From Uliginosibacterium gangwonense (lineage in GTDB: Bacteria > Pseudomonadota > Gammaproteobacteria > Burkholderiales > Rhodocyclaceae): DNA of 38,558 bases. The translations under genes were made by a program, and so were the position numbers. Under the pieces are notes generated by a model, which worked only from the letters and a program-made list of their open reading frames with translations, had not been told where the DNA came from and ran no database searches. Numbering within the stretch: position 1 is the first letter of the stretch; every line of letters starts with the position of its first letter. The stretch covers positions 1 to 38,558 of the forward strand of contig DYIB01000006.1 in the NCBI GenBank assembly GCA_020723855.1. Reading direction: 5' to 3'. This document shows positions 20,073 to 28,023 of the stretch, piece after piece.

Positions 20073-20465
20073 TCACGGCAGTGCCGCCATCACCCGCTCC
20101 AGCTTCGCGCGCACTTCGCCCGCGATCCCCGCGATTTCGGGGTTGTCCACGAGTTCCAGGACAGCGCGGGGATCCATGAACTCGACGCGCACCTTGCCGG
20201 CCTCGTCCTGGCGCACCACCACGTTGCACGGCAACAGCAGCCCGATCGGCGGCTCGGCGGTGAGCGCCCGGTGCGCCAGCGGCGGGTTGCATGCCCCGAG
20301 GATGCGGTAGGGCGGCATGTCCGCGTTGAGCTTCTTCTTCAGGGTCGCCTGGACATCGATCTCGGTCAGCACGCCGAAGCCTTCCTTCTGCAGTTCCTGG
20401 GTCACCCTTTCGAGCGCGGCGTCAAACGCCAGATTCACCGTCTTGCCGAAACCATACTTGGTCAT
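20073..20465 (-). CDS. DUF302-family protein
   Basis: 130-residue cytoplasmic protein of the DUF302 family. The start MTKYGFGKTVNLAFDAALERV is fixed by a perfect AAGGAGG seven bases upstream, eight codons inside the track ORF. The characteristic core is present: EGFGVLTEIDVQATLKKKL, YRILGACNPPLAHRAL and GLLLPCNVVVRQ. DUF302 proteins are often found beside metal and sulfur genes. A conserved Cys sits in each of GACNPP and LPCNV, but no activity is established. It begins 36 bases after the P1B ATPase ends and is the last gene of the pbr-led run. Confidence 0.88.
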   Translation of the reverse strand: MTKYGFGKTVNLAFDAALERVTQELQKEGFGVLTEIDVQATLKKKLNADMPPYRILGACNPPLAHRALTAEPPIGLLLPCNVVVRQDEAGKVRVEFMDPRAVLELVDNPEIAGIAGEVRAKLERVMAALP

Positions 20466-20501
20466 TGCGTAGCCTCCTTGGGAGCACATTGATGAAAACG
20501 A

Positions 20502-22412
20502 TCATGTCTTGAGCATGCGTAGCCCGCTGGCGATGACAACGAACTCGCTGATCTCGTGGGCGAGCACGGCGAGCGGCAGGGTAAAGTAGCCGCCTATCGC
20601 GCCCACCACCAGCGCCCCGATCACCAGCGCGGACAGGGCCAGGTTCTGCAGGATCACGCGCCAGGTACGCCGGCTGAGCCCGACCAGGTAGGGTAATCGC
20701 GACAAATCATCGCCCATGAGGGCGACGTCCGCGGTTTCCAGGGCGACATCCGTCCCGGCCGCGCCCATGGCGATGCCCACATGGGCGGCGGCAAGGGCCG
20801 GCGCGTCATTCACGCCGTCGCCCACCATGGCCACGTTGCCGTAGCGGGCATGAAGCTCGACCACCCTTTCGGTCTTCTGCTCCGGCGAAAGTTCCGCATG
20901 CACCTCGTCCACGCCCGCCTGTCGGGCGATCGCGGCAGCAGTGCGCGGGTTGTCCCCGGTGAGCATGACCACCTTGTCGATGCCGGCACGCTTCAGTTCC
21001 GCTACGGCCTGGGCGGCGCCGGGGCGCAGCGGATCGGCGATGGCGATCAAACCCCGCAATTCCCGAGCCGTGCCCACCGCCACGACCGTCTTGCCTTCGC
21101 CCTGCAGGCGCTCGATCTGCGGCATGACGTCGTCGAGCGCGAGACCGAGGTCCATGAAGAGCCTGGGGCTGCCGATGTAGAGTTGTTCGCCATCGACCCG
21201 GCCGCGCGCACCGGCGCCGGTCAGCGACTGAAAGTCTTGCGCCGGGGCGGGGTGGATACTTTCCGCCTCGGCGCGCGCCAGGATCGCTTGGGCCAGCGGG
21301 TGCTGGGAGCGGGCCTCCAGCGCCGCGGCCTGCCTCAGGACTTGCGCCAGCGGGTGCCGGCCGAGCGGCAGCAGGTCGGTCACCGTCGGCCTGCCCATGG
21401 TCAGGGTGCCGGTCTTGTCGAGCGCCACCACCTTCACCCTGGCCAGGTTTTCCAGGTGAATGCCGCCCTTGATGAGCACGCCGTTGCGGCCTGCCGTGCC
21501 GATGGCGGCGACCATGGTGATCGGGATGGAGATCACCAGGGCGCAGGGCGCGGCGGCGACGATGAAGACCGTCGCGCGCGTCAGCCATTCCTGCACCGGC
21601 AAGCCCAGAAGCGGAGGGAGCAGCGCGAGCAGCACGCCGACCATCAGCACGACGGGACTGTAGCGTTTGCCGAAGCGCTCGATCAGGCGCTGGCTGCGTC
21701 CCTTGCTCGCCTGGGCCTCTTCGACCAGGTGGATGATGCGCGACAGGGTGTTGTCGGCGAAGGTCTTGGTGGCGCGCACCACGAGCGCACCCTCGCCATT
21801 GATGGTCGCGGCGAACACCTTCTGTCCCGGCGATTTCTCCACCGGCACCGACTCGCCGGTGACTGGTGCCTGGTTGACGCTGGAGTGGCCGTCGATCACC
21901 TCGCCGTCGGTGGCGATGGCTTCGCCGGGAACCACGATGAAGACGTCGCCGACCCTGAGTTGCTCGACAGGAATACGTAACTCCTCGTTGCCGCGCCGGA
22001 CCAGCGCCGTCTTGGGCGCCAGGTCCATGAGCGCCCGGATGGCCCGGCGGGCGCGTTCGCTGGTGTAACTTTCCGCCGCCTCCGAGATGGAGTAGAGGAA
22101 GACCAGGGTGGCGGACTCCGCCCATTGGCCCATCAGGCCGGCCACGACGGCGGCGGTGGACATGAGCAGCTCGATGCCGACCTCGCGCTCGCGCAGGAGC
22201 TCTTCCAGCGCCTCGCGCATGAAGAACCAGCCGCCGATGACGACGGCGCTGATATAGAGCGTCGCGGACAGGGCAGGGGGCAGGCCGGCGTAGCCGCCGA
22301 GGAACCCAATCGCCAGCAGCACCCCGGAGGCGGCCGAAGTGACCACCTTGGGGTTGCGCCAGAGTTTGGGCGGCTCGACGCTATCCGCAACACAGGCGGT
22401 GGATGCCATCAT
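20502..22412 (-). CDS. P1B-type metal ATPase with an APC transport motif and no N-terminal metal domain
   Basis: 636-residue P-type ATPase starting MMASTACVADS. There is no HMA domain: the first helix follows after about 25 residues. TGES is at about 185-188 and phosphorylation Asp332 is in DKTGTLT. HPLAQAI and GDGVNDAP follow. The ion-path motif in helix 6 is APC (288-290, AAAPCALVISIP), not CPC, CPH or SPC of the common subgroups. The last helix ends LAHEISEFVVIASGLRMLK, with HE at the place of HEGST in P1B-4. The substrate is therefore uncertain; by position it serves the Pb/Zn/Cd response. It starts 27 bases after the DsbD-domain gene and is followed by the DUF302 gene. Sequence similarity is to heavy-metal-translocating ATPases; subgroup assignment would need a tree. 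Confidence 0.92.
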   Translation of the reverse strand: MMASTACVADSVEPPKLWRNPKVVTSAASGVLLAIGFLGGYAGLPPALSATLYISAVVIGGWFFMREALEELLREREVGIELLMSTAAVVAGLMGQWAESATLVFLYSISEAAESYTSERARRAIRALMDLAPKTALVRRGNEELRIPVEQLRVGDVFIVVPGEAIATDGEVIDGHSSVNQAPVTGESVPVEKSPGQKVFAATINGEGALVVRATKTFADNTLSRIIHLVEEAQASKGRSQRLIERFGKRYSPVVLMVGVLLALLPPLLGLPVQEWLTRATVFIVAAAPCALVISIPITMVAAIGTAGRNGVLIKGGIHLENLARVKVVALDKTGTLTMGRPTVTDLLPLGRHPLAQVLRQAAALEARSQHPLAQAILARAEAESIHPAPAQDFQSLTGAGARGRVDGEQLYIGSPRLFMDLGLALDDVMPQIERLQGEGKTVVAVGTARELRGLIAIADPLRPGAAQAVAELKRAGIDKVVMLTGDNPRTAAAIARQAGVDEVHAELSPEQKTERVVELHARYGNVAMVGDGVNDAPALAAAHVGIAMGAAGTDVALETADVALMGDDLSRLPYLVGLSRRTWRVILQNLALSALVIGALVVGAIGGYFTLPLAVLAHEISEFVVIASGLRMLKT

Positions 22413-22439
22413 TGTCCTCGTCTCCTTCCGGAAGTCGTG

Positions 22440-22892
22440 TTACTTGGGAAACTTCATCTCGACGGTCTTCTCAATGGGCGGATAGCACACCCCGATCTTT
22501 TCGTTGCACCCCTGATAAGACGCGAACAGCGTGAACCCTTGCGCCTTGGGCGCGCGATCGAGGGCGATCTCCGCCCGTACCGGGGTCTTGTAGATTTCGA
22601 TCAGGCCGAAGAACGGGTCGTTCTTCATTTCTCCGGCGGGAAGGCTTACCTGCCTGATCAGGACGCCGCTGGAATTCTTGAGCGCGAAACGGGTCTTGCT
22701 CTTGTAGAGATAGTGGTTGCTCGCCGGGACGATCTCCGCCACCACGGTGTCCGCGCTCCTGAACGCAACCTTGAGCTTGAAGGCCTCATCGGGCGGAAGG
22801 GGCTGCTCGGCGGCGAAAGCGGCAGACAGCACGCCGAACAGAAGGACGGCGGCCAGCGCCACGGGCGTGACCGGCTTGTAGAATGGTTGCAT
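22440..22892 (-). CDS. Stand-alone DsbD N-terminal-domain protein
   Basis: 150-residue periplasmic protein: signal peptide (VALAAVLLFGVLSAAFA) and then only the thiol-disulfide N-terminal domain of DsbD. Landmarks are PLPPDEAFKLKVAF near the start and FASYQGCNEKIGVCYPP near the end, with the pair of cysteines that in DsbD passes electrons to DsbC and CcmG. Here six residues separate the cysteines; E. coli DsbD has five. The membrane and C-terminal thioredoxin domains are absent. AGGAG precedes the ATG. The gene lies between a methyltransferase and the APC-type ATPase. A CcdA-type membrane protein encoded at 30738-31481 could be its electron source (inference). Confidence 0.88.
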   Translation of the reverse strand: MQPFYKPVTPVALAAVLLFGVLSAAFAAEQPLPPDEAFKLKVAFRSADTVVAEIVPASNHYLYKSKTRFALKNSSGVLIRQVSLPAGEMKNDPFFGLIEIYKTPVRAEIALDRAPKAQGFTLFASYQGCNEKIGVCYPPIEKTVEMKFPK

Positions 22893-22945
22893 CGGTACGT
22901 ACTCCTGGGTCAGTGGGTCGATCCTTGGGTTCTGGGCTCTATTCG

Positions 22946-23590
22946 TCAGGTTCTCGTTGCCTGCCACAGGCGTATGGTGCCGACCGGTGCGCCGAACCAG
23001 GCCTTCTCCGCGGCATCGGTAAAGCCGGCGTTGTGCAGGCGTGCCGGGAAGATGCCCCGGGCGTGGTCGCGCGTCACGGCGAAGCCGTCGAGCAGGCGCA
23101 CCGCCAGGAAGCGCACGGCGGCGAACGTTGAGTGAGGCCGGCCCCAGTCGGCGACGACGAGCTGCCCGCCGGGGCGCAGCACGCGGCGGATTTCCGCCAG
23201 CACCTGCCGTTTTCCCTGGGGCAGCAGGTGATGGAAGAACAGGCTGGTCACCACCACGTCCGCGGAGCCGTCGGCGAAGGGCAGGTTGCGCGCATCCGCT
23301 TCCCTGAAGGCCGGTGCGGGCACGCCGTCGAAGGATTTCGCCCGCGCCAGATCCAGCGCTTCCTGGTCCAGATCCACGCCGGCAATCCTTGCGTCGGGGA
23401 AGCGCTGGGCCAGCATCCAGGTGAGGGTGCCGGTGCCGCAACCCACTTCGACAATGAGCGCGCCGGGAGACGACGCCACCAGCTCGAGCAGGGCCGGGCG
23501 GAAGCGCGCCTCGGCGGAAGTCCAGGCGACGATCCGGTCGTAGAACCGGGTGAGGGCATGGAAACGCAACGGCGGAACATAGGTGTTCAT
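22946..23590 (-). CDS. SAM-dependent class I methyltransferase
   Basis: 214-residue methyltransferase of the UbiE/Methyltransf_11 type, starting MNTYVPPLRFHALTRFYDRI. The SAM-binding glycine loop VEVGCGTGTLTWML is at about 45-58, an acidic GVDLDQEALDLAR follows, then a post-motif DARNLPFADGSADVVVTSLFFHHL with RRVLRPGGQLVVADWG. The protein is soluble and cytoplasmic. It overlaps the lspA-like gene by ATGA, so it is translationally coupled to pbrC. Methylation of a metal or metalloid or of a small thiol is possible from the context, but the sequence alone does not identify the substrate. Confidence 0.9.
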   Translation of the reverse strand: MNTYVPPLRFHALTRFYDRIVAWTSAEARFRPALLELVASSPGALIVEVGCGTGTLTWMLAQRFPDARIAGVDLDQEALDLARAKSFDGVPAPAFREADARNLPFADGSADVVVTSLFFHHLLPQGKRQVLAEIRRVLRPGGQLVVADWGRPHSTFAAVRFLAVRLLDGFAVTRDHARGIFPARLHNAGFTDAAEKAWFGAPVGTIRLWQATRT

Positions 23591-24078
23591 GCACTCTCCT
23601 TTCTCGGCGACGCCGCGCTCCCCAACAGGAAAAGCACGACGCCCAGGACGATCGCCGAGTCGGCCAGGTTGAAGGCCGGCCAGTGCCAGCCGCCCAGATG
23701 AAAGTCCAGGTAGTCGAGCACTGCGCCGCGCGCCGCCCGGTCCACCGCATTGCCCAGCGCGCCGCCGAGGATCAGGCTGTAGGCGGCAGCCTCGCGCCGC
23801 CTGCCCACGCCGCGTAGGAGCAGGACGACCAGGCCGGCGGCAACGGCCAGTGCCACAAGTAGGAAGAAGGGGCGCTGCCAGCCGCCGGCGCCGGCGAGCA
23901 GGCTGAACGCGGCTCCCTCGTTCAGGACATGCACGAGATTGAAGAACGGCGTGACCGCTTCGCTGGCCCCGTAGGGCAACCACCCGGCGATCCACAACTT
24001 GGCGCCCTGATCCCCAAGGACGATGCCGGTCGCCGGCACCAGCCAGAGCCATCGCCTGCCGCCGGAGGAACCGATCAT
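23587..24078 (-). CDS. pbrC: LspA-type signal peptidase II of the lead operon (PbrC-like)
   Basis: 163-residue membrane aspartic protease of the LspA family. The start MIGSSGGRRW overlaps the PAP2 stop by ATGA. Motifs in order: GDQGAKLW, NLVHVLNEGAAFSLL, GGALGNAVDRAARGAVLDYLDF and PAFNLADSAIVLG; the last two hold the catalytic Asp pair. LspA cleaves prolipoprotein signals. In Cupriavidus the lead operon encodes the same pair, PAP2 phosphatase (PbrB) and LspA-like (PbrC), sometimes fused. Here they are separate genes. It is probably a second LspA beside a chromosomal one, devoted to the lead response. The symbol is by operon analogy. Confidence 0.9.
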   Translation of the reverse strand: MIGSSGGRRWLWLVPATGIVLGDQGAKLWIAGWLPYGASEAVTPFFNLVHVLNEGAAFSLLAGAGGWQRPFFLLVALAVAAGLVVLLLRGVGRRREAAAYSLILGGALGNAVDRAARGAVLDYLDFHLGGWHWPAFNLADSAIVLGVVLFLLGSAASPRKESA

Positions 24079-24680
24079 CGTCGCCCTCCGGTTTCCGTTT
24101 CGACATCGCGCCATGCGCCCACGAAGACAGCCAGCACAGCGCTCGCCAGGCCGACCAGGTATCCCGCCGCCACATCGGCGGGGAAGTGCGCGCCGAGCCA
24201 GACCCGTGACAGCCCGACGGCAAGCACGAGCAGCACGGCGGCGCCTCGGCCCCAGGGGCCGAGCAGCGGCCACAGGCTTGCCGCCAGCAGCGCCGAGAAC
24301 GAGGCATGGCCGCTGGGCAGGCTATATCCCCGCTCCCCTGTCCCCACGACATGAACGGTACCTGGGGTCAATACCGCCGCCGGCCGCGGGAAATCCAGCG
24401 CCAGCTTGAGCCCCGCCGTCACGGCGAAGGCGATGGCGGCGCCGACCAGCAGCCGCTTGAGCTGCCGTACCGCGGGGGGCGCCAGGGCGCTGTCCTCGTG
24501 CCGCAGCAGGATCGCGACGACCAGCCAGCTGCCCGCGACCAACGGCAGGTTCCAGTAGCTGCCCATGCGCGAGACCCATTCCATGACTTCGTCAAGCGGT
24601 CCGGGCCGTTGGAGCTGGATGGCCTGAAACAGCCACAGGTTGGCGCCGCCCCAGTCGTAGAGAATCGCCTTGAGCGTCAC
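24075..24680 (-). CDS. pbrB: PAP2 undecaprenyl-pyrophosphate phosphatase of the lead operon (PbrB-like)
   Basis: 201-residue PAP2 membrane phosphatase. The GTG start (VTLKAILYDWGGANLW) overlaps the TGA of pbrA (GTGA), so it is translationally coupled. The three motifs are complete: KLALDFPRP (K-x6-RP with the right spacing), YSLPSGHAS and SRVWLGAHFPADV. In the characterised pbr system, PbrB releases inorganic phosphate from undecaprenyl pyrophosphate in the periplasm and lead pumped out by PbrA is trapped as phosphate. Here the same order pbrA-pbrB-pbrC supports that role. The track ORF adds out-of-operon residues upstream of the GTG. Confidence 0.9.
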   Translation of the reverse strand: MTLKAILYDWGGANLWLFQAIQLQRPGPLDEVMEWVSRMGSYWNLPLVAGSWLVVAILLRHEDSALAPPAVRQLKRLLVGAAIAFAVTAGLKLALDFPRPAAVLTPGTVHVVGTGERGYSLPSGHASFSALLAASLWPLLGPWGRGAAVLLVLAVGLSRVWLGAHFPADVAAGYLVGLASAVLAVFVGAWRDVETETGGRR

Positions 24681-27115
24681 TTGCGCAGCAGCCGCAGTCC
24701 GTTGAACACTACCAGCAGGCTCGCCCCCATGTCGGCGAACACCGCCATCCACATGGTCGCCTGGCCGGTGAAGGTCAGCACCAGGAACACCGCCTTGATG
24801 CCGAGCGCCAGCGCGATGTTCTGGGCGAGCACGGCGGCGGTGTGCCGGCTCAGGCGGATGAAGGCGGGCAGCTTGCGCAGGTCGTCGTCCATGAGCGCCA
24901 CGTCGGCGGTCTCCAGCGCCGTGTCGGAGCCGGCGGCGCCCATGGCGAAGCCGATACCGGCCTTGGCCAGCGCCGGCGCGTCGTTGATGCCGTCGCCGAC
25001 CATGCCCACCTGGCCGTAGCGGTCGGCCAGCTCTTCGACCGCCTCCAGCTTGTGCTGCGGCAGCAGCTCGGCGCGCACGTCGTCGATGCCCGCCTGCCGG
25101 GCGATCGCCCGGGCGGTGTGGGTGTTGTCGCCCGTCAGCATCACGGTGCGCAGGCCCAGCCCGTGCAAGTCCTTGAGCACGGCCTTGCTGGTGTCGCGCA
25201 GCGTGTCGGCCACGGCGAAGGCGCCCAGCACCCGCCCCGGTTCCATCACCAGCACGGCCGTCTTGCCCTGGCGTTCCAGCGCATCCAGGCGCGCTTCCAG
25301 TTCGGGCGAGTGGGCATCGAGCTCGCGGGCGAGGCGCTGGTTGCCGAGATGGAGCGTGCGCCCCGCGATGCGTCCCTTCACGCCGCGCCCGGGCAGCGCG
25401 CTGAAATCGGCCGGGTCAAACGGTGGCCCGTCGCCGGCGCCGAAGGCCGCGATCGCCCGCGACACCGGATGGTCCGAGCGCGCCGCCAAGCTGACACCGA
25501 GACGGCGCACCTCGTCGGCCCCTGTGCCGTTCAGGGTGATGAAGTCGGTGACGGCCGGCTTGCCGTGGGTCAGCGTGCCCGTCTTGTCGAAGGCGATGGC
25601 GCGCAGCCGGCGGCCTTGTTCCAGATACACGCCACCCTTGATCAGAATGCCGTGGCGGGCGGCGGCGGCCAGGCCGCTGACGATGGTCACCGGCGTCGAG
25701 ATGACCAGCGCGCAGGGGCAGGCAATGACCAGCAGCACCAGCGCCTTGTAGATCCAGTCGTACCAGGGCAGGCCGAGCACCAACGGCGGCAACAGCGCGA
25801 CCGCCACGGCGACGGCGAAGACGACGGGCGTATAGACCTGGGCGAACTGATCGACGAAGCGCTGGGTCGGAGCGCGGCGGCCCTGGGCTGACTCCACGGC
25901 ATGGATGATGCGCGCCAGCGTCGAATCGGTCGCCGCCGTCGTGACCTGGAACTCGAATTCGCCGGCCTCGTTGATGGTGCCGGCGAAAACGGGATCGCCC
26001 ACCGTCTTCTCGACGGGAATGCTCTCGCCGGTGATGGGCGCCTGGTTGACGGAGGGCTGGCCCGAGATCACGCGCCCGTCCAGCACGATGCGCTCGCCGG
26101 GCCGCACGCGCACGAGGCTGCCGAGGGTGATCACCTTGGCCGGCATCTCGCGCCAGGTGCCGTCCGGCTGGCGCACCAGGCCCGTCTCCGGGGCCAGCTC
26201 CATCAGCTTGCGGATGGCATGGCGCGCCCGGTCGAGGGACAGCGCCTCGATCACCTCGGCCAGGGCGAACAGGAACATCACCATCGCCGCTTCCGGCCAC
26301 ACGCCGATCGCCATGCCACCCGTGACCGCCACGCTCATCAGCGCATTCATGTTGAGGTTGCGGTGCCTGAGAGCGATCCAGCCCTTCTTGTAGGTCTCCC
26401 GCCCGCCGGTGAATACCGCGAGCAGGCTGAGGGCGATCACCAGCCACGGCGGTCCCTGCCACCAGTCCGCCGCCTCGGCCAGGACGGCGGCGACGCCCGC
26501 GACGCCGAGCCAGACCCACTGCTTGCGGGAGAAGACGGGCGCAGCCGGAACCGATGCGGCTTCGCTCGTGCTCGTCTCCACGGTCGCCTCGAAGCCGAGC
26601 GACTTCAGGACCGCCAGCACCTCCGGCAGCGCCGAGGCGGCATGGCTCAACGTGAGGCGACGCTGCATCAGGTTGAACTCCAGATCCGCCACCCCCGCCA
26701 TGCCCGCGAGCTTGCTGCGGATCAGCCCCTCCTCGGTCGGGCAGTCCATCTTGTCGATACGCAGCGCGGTCTTCACCATTGCACTGGCGGGCGATGCGAC
26801 TTCCACCTCGAACCCCAATGCCCGCAACGCCGACAGCGCCACAGGCAGCGTTCCGGCATCGTGGTCCAAGGCGAGCGTCCGTTGCATCAGGTTGAAGGAC
26901 AGCCCATGAATGCCTGGCATCCCCTCAAGCTTGCCGCGGATCAGTCCTTCTTCGGTCGGGCAGTCCATCTTGGCGATCCGCAGCACGGTCCGGGATCCGC
27001 CCGGTTTGCCGGTGGGGGCAACGGAAACGAGGGCCGACCTGCCGCTGCAGCCGCAAGAGGCATTGCCCGCGCTCGTCCTCGAGGCGCAGCCCGAAGCCTG
27101 GTGGACTTGGCTCAC
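24677..27115 (-). CDS. pbrA: Pb/Cd/Zn-exporting P1B-2-type ATPase PbrA
   Basis: 812-residue P1B ATPase. I chose the GTG of MSQVHQASGCASR, five bases after AAGGAGC; the track start is 5 codons upstream, at the SD itself. The N-terminus has a Cys-rich patch (CASRTSAGNASCGC), then two tandem metal-binding half-domains, each with KMDCPTEEG (residues 49-57 and 122-130). The transport site CPC is at 466-468, with phosphorylation Asp510. DHPVSRAI and GDGINDAP follow, and FADMGASLLVVFNGLRLLR ends the last helix. DCPTEE domains, CPC and the DMG helix are typical of Zn/Cd/Pb pumps such as PbrA and CadA. It is divergent from the pbrR gene and starts the operon with pbrB and pbrC. Pb as the main ion is inferred from the operon. 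Confidence 0.94.
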   Translation of the reverse strand: MSQVHQASGCASRTSAGNASCGCSGRSALVSVAPTGKPGGSRTVLRIAKMDCPTEEGLIRGKLEGMPGIHGLSFNLMQRTLALDHDAGTLPVALSALRALGFEVEVASPASAMVKTALRIDKMDCPTEEGLIRSKLAGMAGVADLEFNLMQRRLTLSHAASALPEVLAVLKSLGFEATVETSTSEAASVPAAPVFSRKQWVWLGVAGVAAVLAEAADWWQGPPWLVIALSLLAVFTGGRETYKKGWIALRHRNLNMNALMSVAVTGGMAIGVWPEAAMVMFLFALAEVIEALSLDRARHAIRKLMELAPETGLVRQPDGTWREMPAKVITLGSLVRVRPGERIVLDGRVISGQPSVNQAPITGESIPVEKTVGDPVFAGTINEAGEFEFQVTTAATDSTLARIIHAVESAQGRRAPTQRFVDQFAQVYTPVVFAVAVAVALLPPLVLGLPWYDWIYKALVLLVIACPCALVISTPVTIVSGLAAAARHGILIKGGVYLEQGRRLRAIAFDKTGTLTHGKPAVTDFITLNGTGADEVRRLGVSLAARSDHPVSRAIAAFGAGDGPPFDPADFSALPGRGVKGRIAGRTLHLGNQRLARELDAHSPELEARLDALERQGKTAVLVMEPGRVLGAFAVADTLRDTSKAVLKDLHGLGLRTVMLTGDNTHTARAIARQAGIDDVRAELLPQHKLEAVEELADRYGQVGMVGDGINDAPALAKAGIGFAMGAAGSDTALETADVALMDDDLRKLPAFIRLSRHTAAVLAQNIALALGIKAVFLVLTFTGQATMWMAVFADMGASLLVVFNGLRLLRK

Positions 27116-27143
27116 GTTTTGCTCCTTCACAAGTTAAACCGAG

Positions 27144-27174
27144 ACGATAGAGCCTGTAGCGACTCCGGGGTCAA
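27144..27174 (-). promoter_or_regulatory. pbrA promoter with MerR-type operator
   Basis: On the minus strand TTGACC (27174-27169) and TATCGT (27149-27144) are 19 bases apart, the long spacing that MerR-family activators correct by twisting DNA. The spacer CCGGAGTCGCTACAGGCTC holds an imperfect dyad like those of CadR, PbrR and ZntR. It lies between pbrA and pbrR and is the probable site for PbrR. Confidence 0.72.
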
Positions 27175-27216
27175 GCCGATACAATGAAGAATCGGAAATC
27201 GGAGGCGTTGCGTTTT

Positions 27217-27660
27217 ATGCGAATCGGCGAACTCGGGCAGGCCGCAGGGGTGGACGGCGAGACCATCCGCTACTACGAAAGGACGGGACTGCTGCCGCCG
27301 CCTTCTCGGCAGCCGAACGGCTACCGCGACTACGGCCCGGACCATCTGGAGCGGCTGGCCTTCATTCGCCACTGCCGGGCGCTGGACATGCCCCTCGCCG
27401 AGGTCAAGCGTCTGCTCGATTTCGTCGCCCATCCCGAAGCCGACTGCGGCGACATCAACCGGCTGATCGACGCGCAACTCGGGCGGGTGCGGGCACGGCT
27501 CAAGTCCATGCACGCCCTTGAGAAGCAGCTCGTCGCGCTCCGCGCCCGCTGCGAGGCCGGGCACATAGCTGCAGAGTGCGGCATCCTGCATGAGTTGGTG
27601 GCAGCAGCGCACGGCGAGGCCTGCGCGTGCCACGCGGCGCAGTCCGGTGAAGTGCGATGA
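27217..27660 (+). CDS. pbrR: MerR-family Pb(II) sensor PbrR/CadR-like
   Basis: 147-residue regulator with an N-terminal winged helix ([26 protein letters not shown]) and the dimer helix. Metal-binding Cys77 (ADCGDI), Cys112 and Cys121 have the spacing known for PbrR (Cys-x8-Cys in the loop); CadR has x6. A Cys/His C-terminus follows (HGEACACHA). I start at the ATG of MRIGELG: GGAGG is 11 bases upstream, and the ATG 33 bases further up (27184) overlaps a possible -10 box TACAAT of the regulator's own promoter. It is divergent from pbrA across the operator and probably autoregulated. It is coupled to the ynfA-like frame by ATGA. This is the only clear metal sensor in the window. Confidence 0.92.
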   Translation: MRIGELGQAAGVDGETIRYYERTGLLPPPSRQPNGYRDYGPDHLERLAFIRHCRALDMPLAEVKRLLDFVAHPEADCGDINRLIDAQLGRVRARLKSMHALEKQLVALRARCEAGHIAAECGILHELVAAAHGEACACHAAQSGEVR

Positions 27661-27993
27661 TGCAGTTGCTCAAGACCACCGTCCTGTTCGTGATCCCCGC
27701 GGTCGCGGAGATCGTCGGCTGTTACTTGCCGTGGCTGGTGGTGAAACAGGGGCGCCCCGGGTGGCTGCTGCTGCCCGCCGCCGTCTCGCTCGCGCTCTTC
27801 GCGTGGCTGCTCACCTTGCACCCCTTCGCCGCGGGACGCACCTATGCCGCCTACGGCGGCGTCTACATCGCCGTGGCGCTGGCCTGGCTGTGGATGGAGG
27901 ACGGCGTCACCCCCGACGCGTTGGGATGCGGTCGGCGCGGGGGTGGCGCTGCTCGGCATGGCGATCATCGCGATGCAGCCTAAGCGCATCTAG
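27657..27993 (+). pseudogene. ynfA: ynfA/UPF0060 small membrane protein with a frameshift
   Basis: The frame starts [28 protein letters not shown] and follows the UPF0060 (YnfA) pattern of four membrane helices to [11 protein letters not shown]. It then loses similarity ([11 protein letters not shown]). Shifting by one base after the run of five C in GTCACCCCCGACG restores [20 protein letters not shown] and QPKRI, ending at the TAG at 27991-27993. So one extra C breaks the gene, or a sequencing error adds it. The repaired protein would be 111 residues. The start overlaps the pbrR stop (ATGA), so it was a coupled second gene in the pbrR transcript. YnfA-type proteins belong to small multidrug/cation transporter-like families of unclear role. 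Confidence 0.82.
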
Positions 27994-28023
27994 ACGGTAC
28001 CGGGAAGCGCGTTCAGGGGCACG

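Noticed and set aside
27994-28023. Possible bidirectional terminator between ynfA and the cytochrome gene
   Set aside because: Only a weak CGGTA/TACCG pairing is visible in 30 bases, with no U run on either side.
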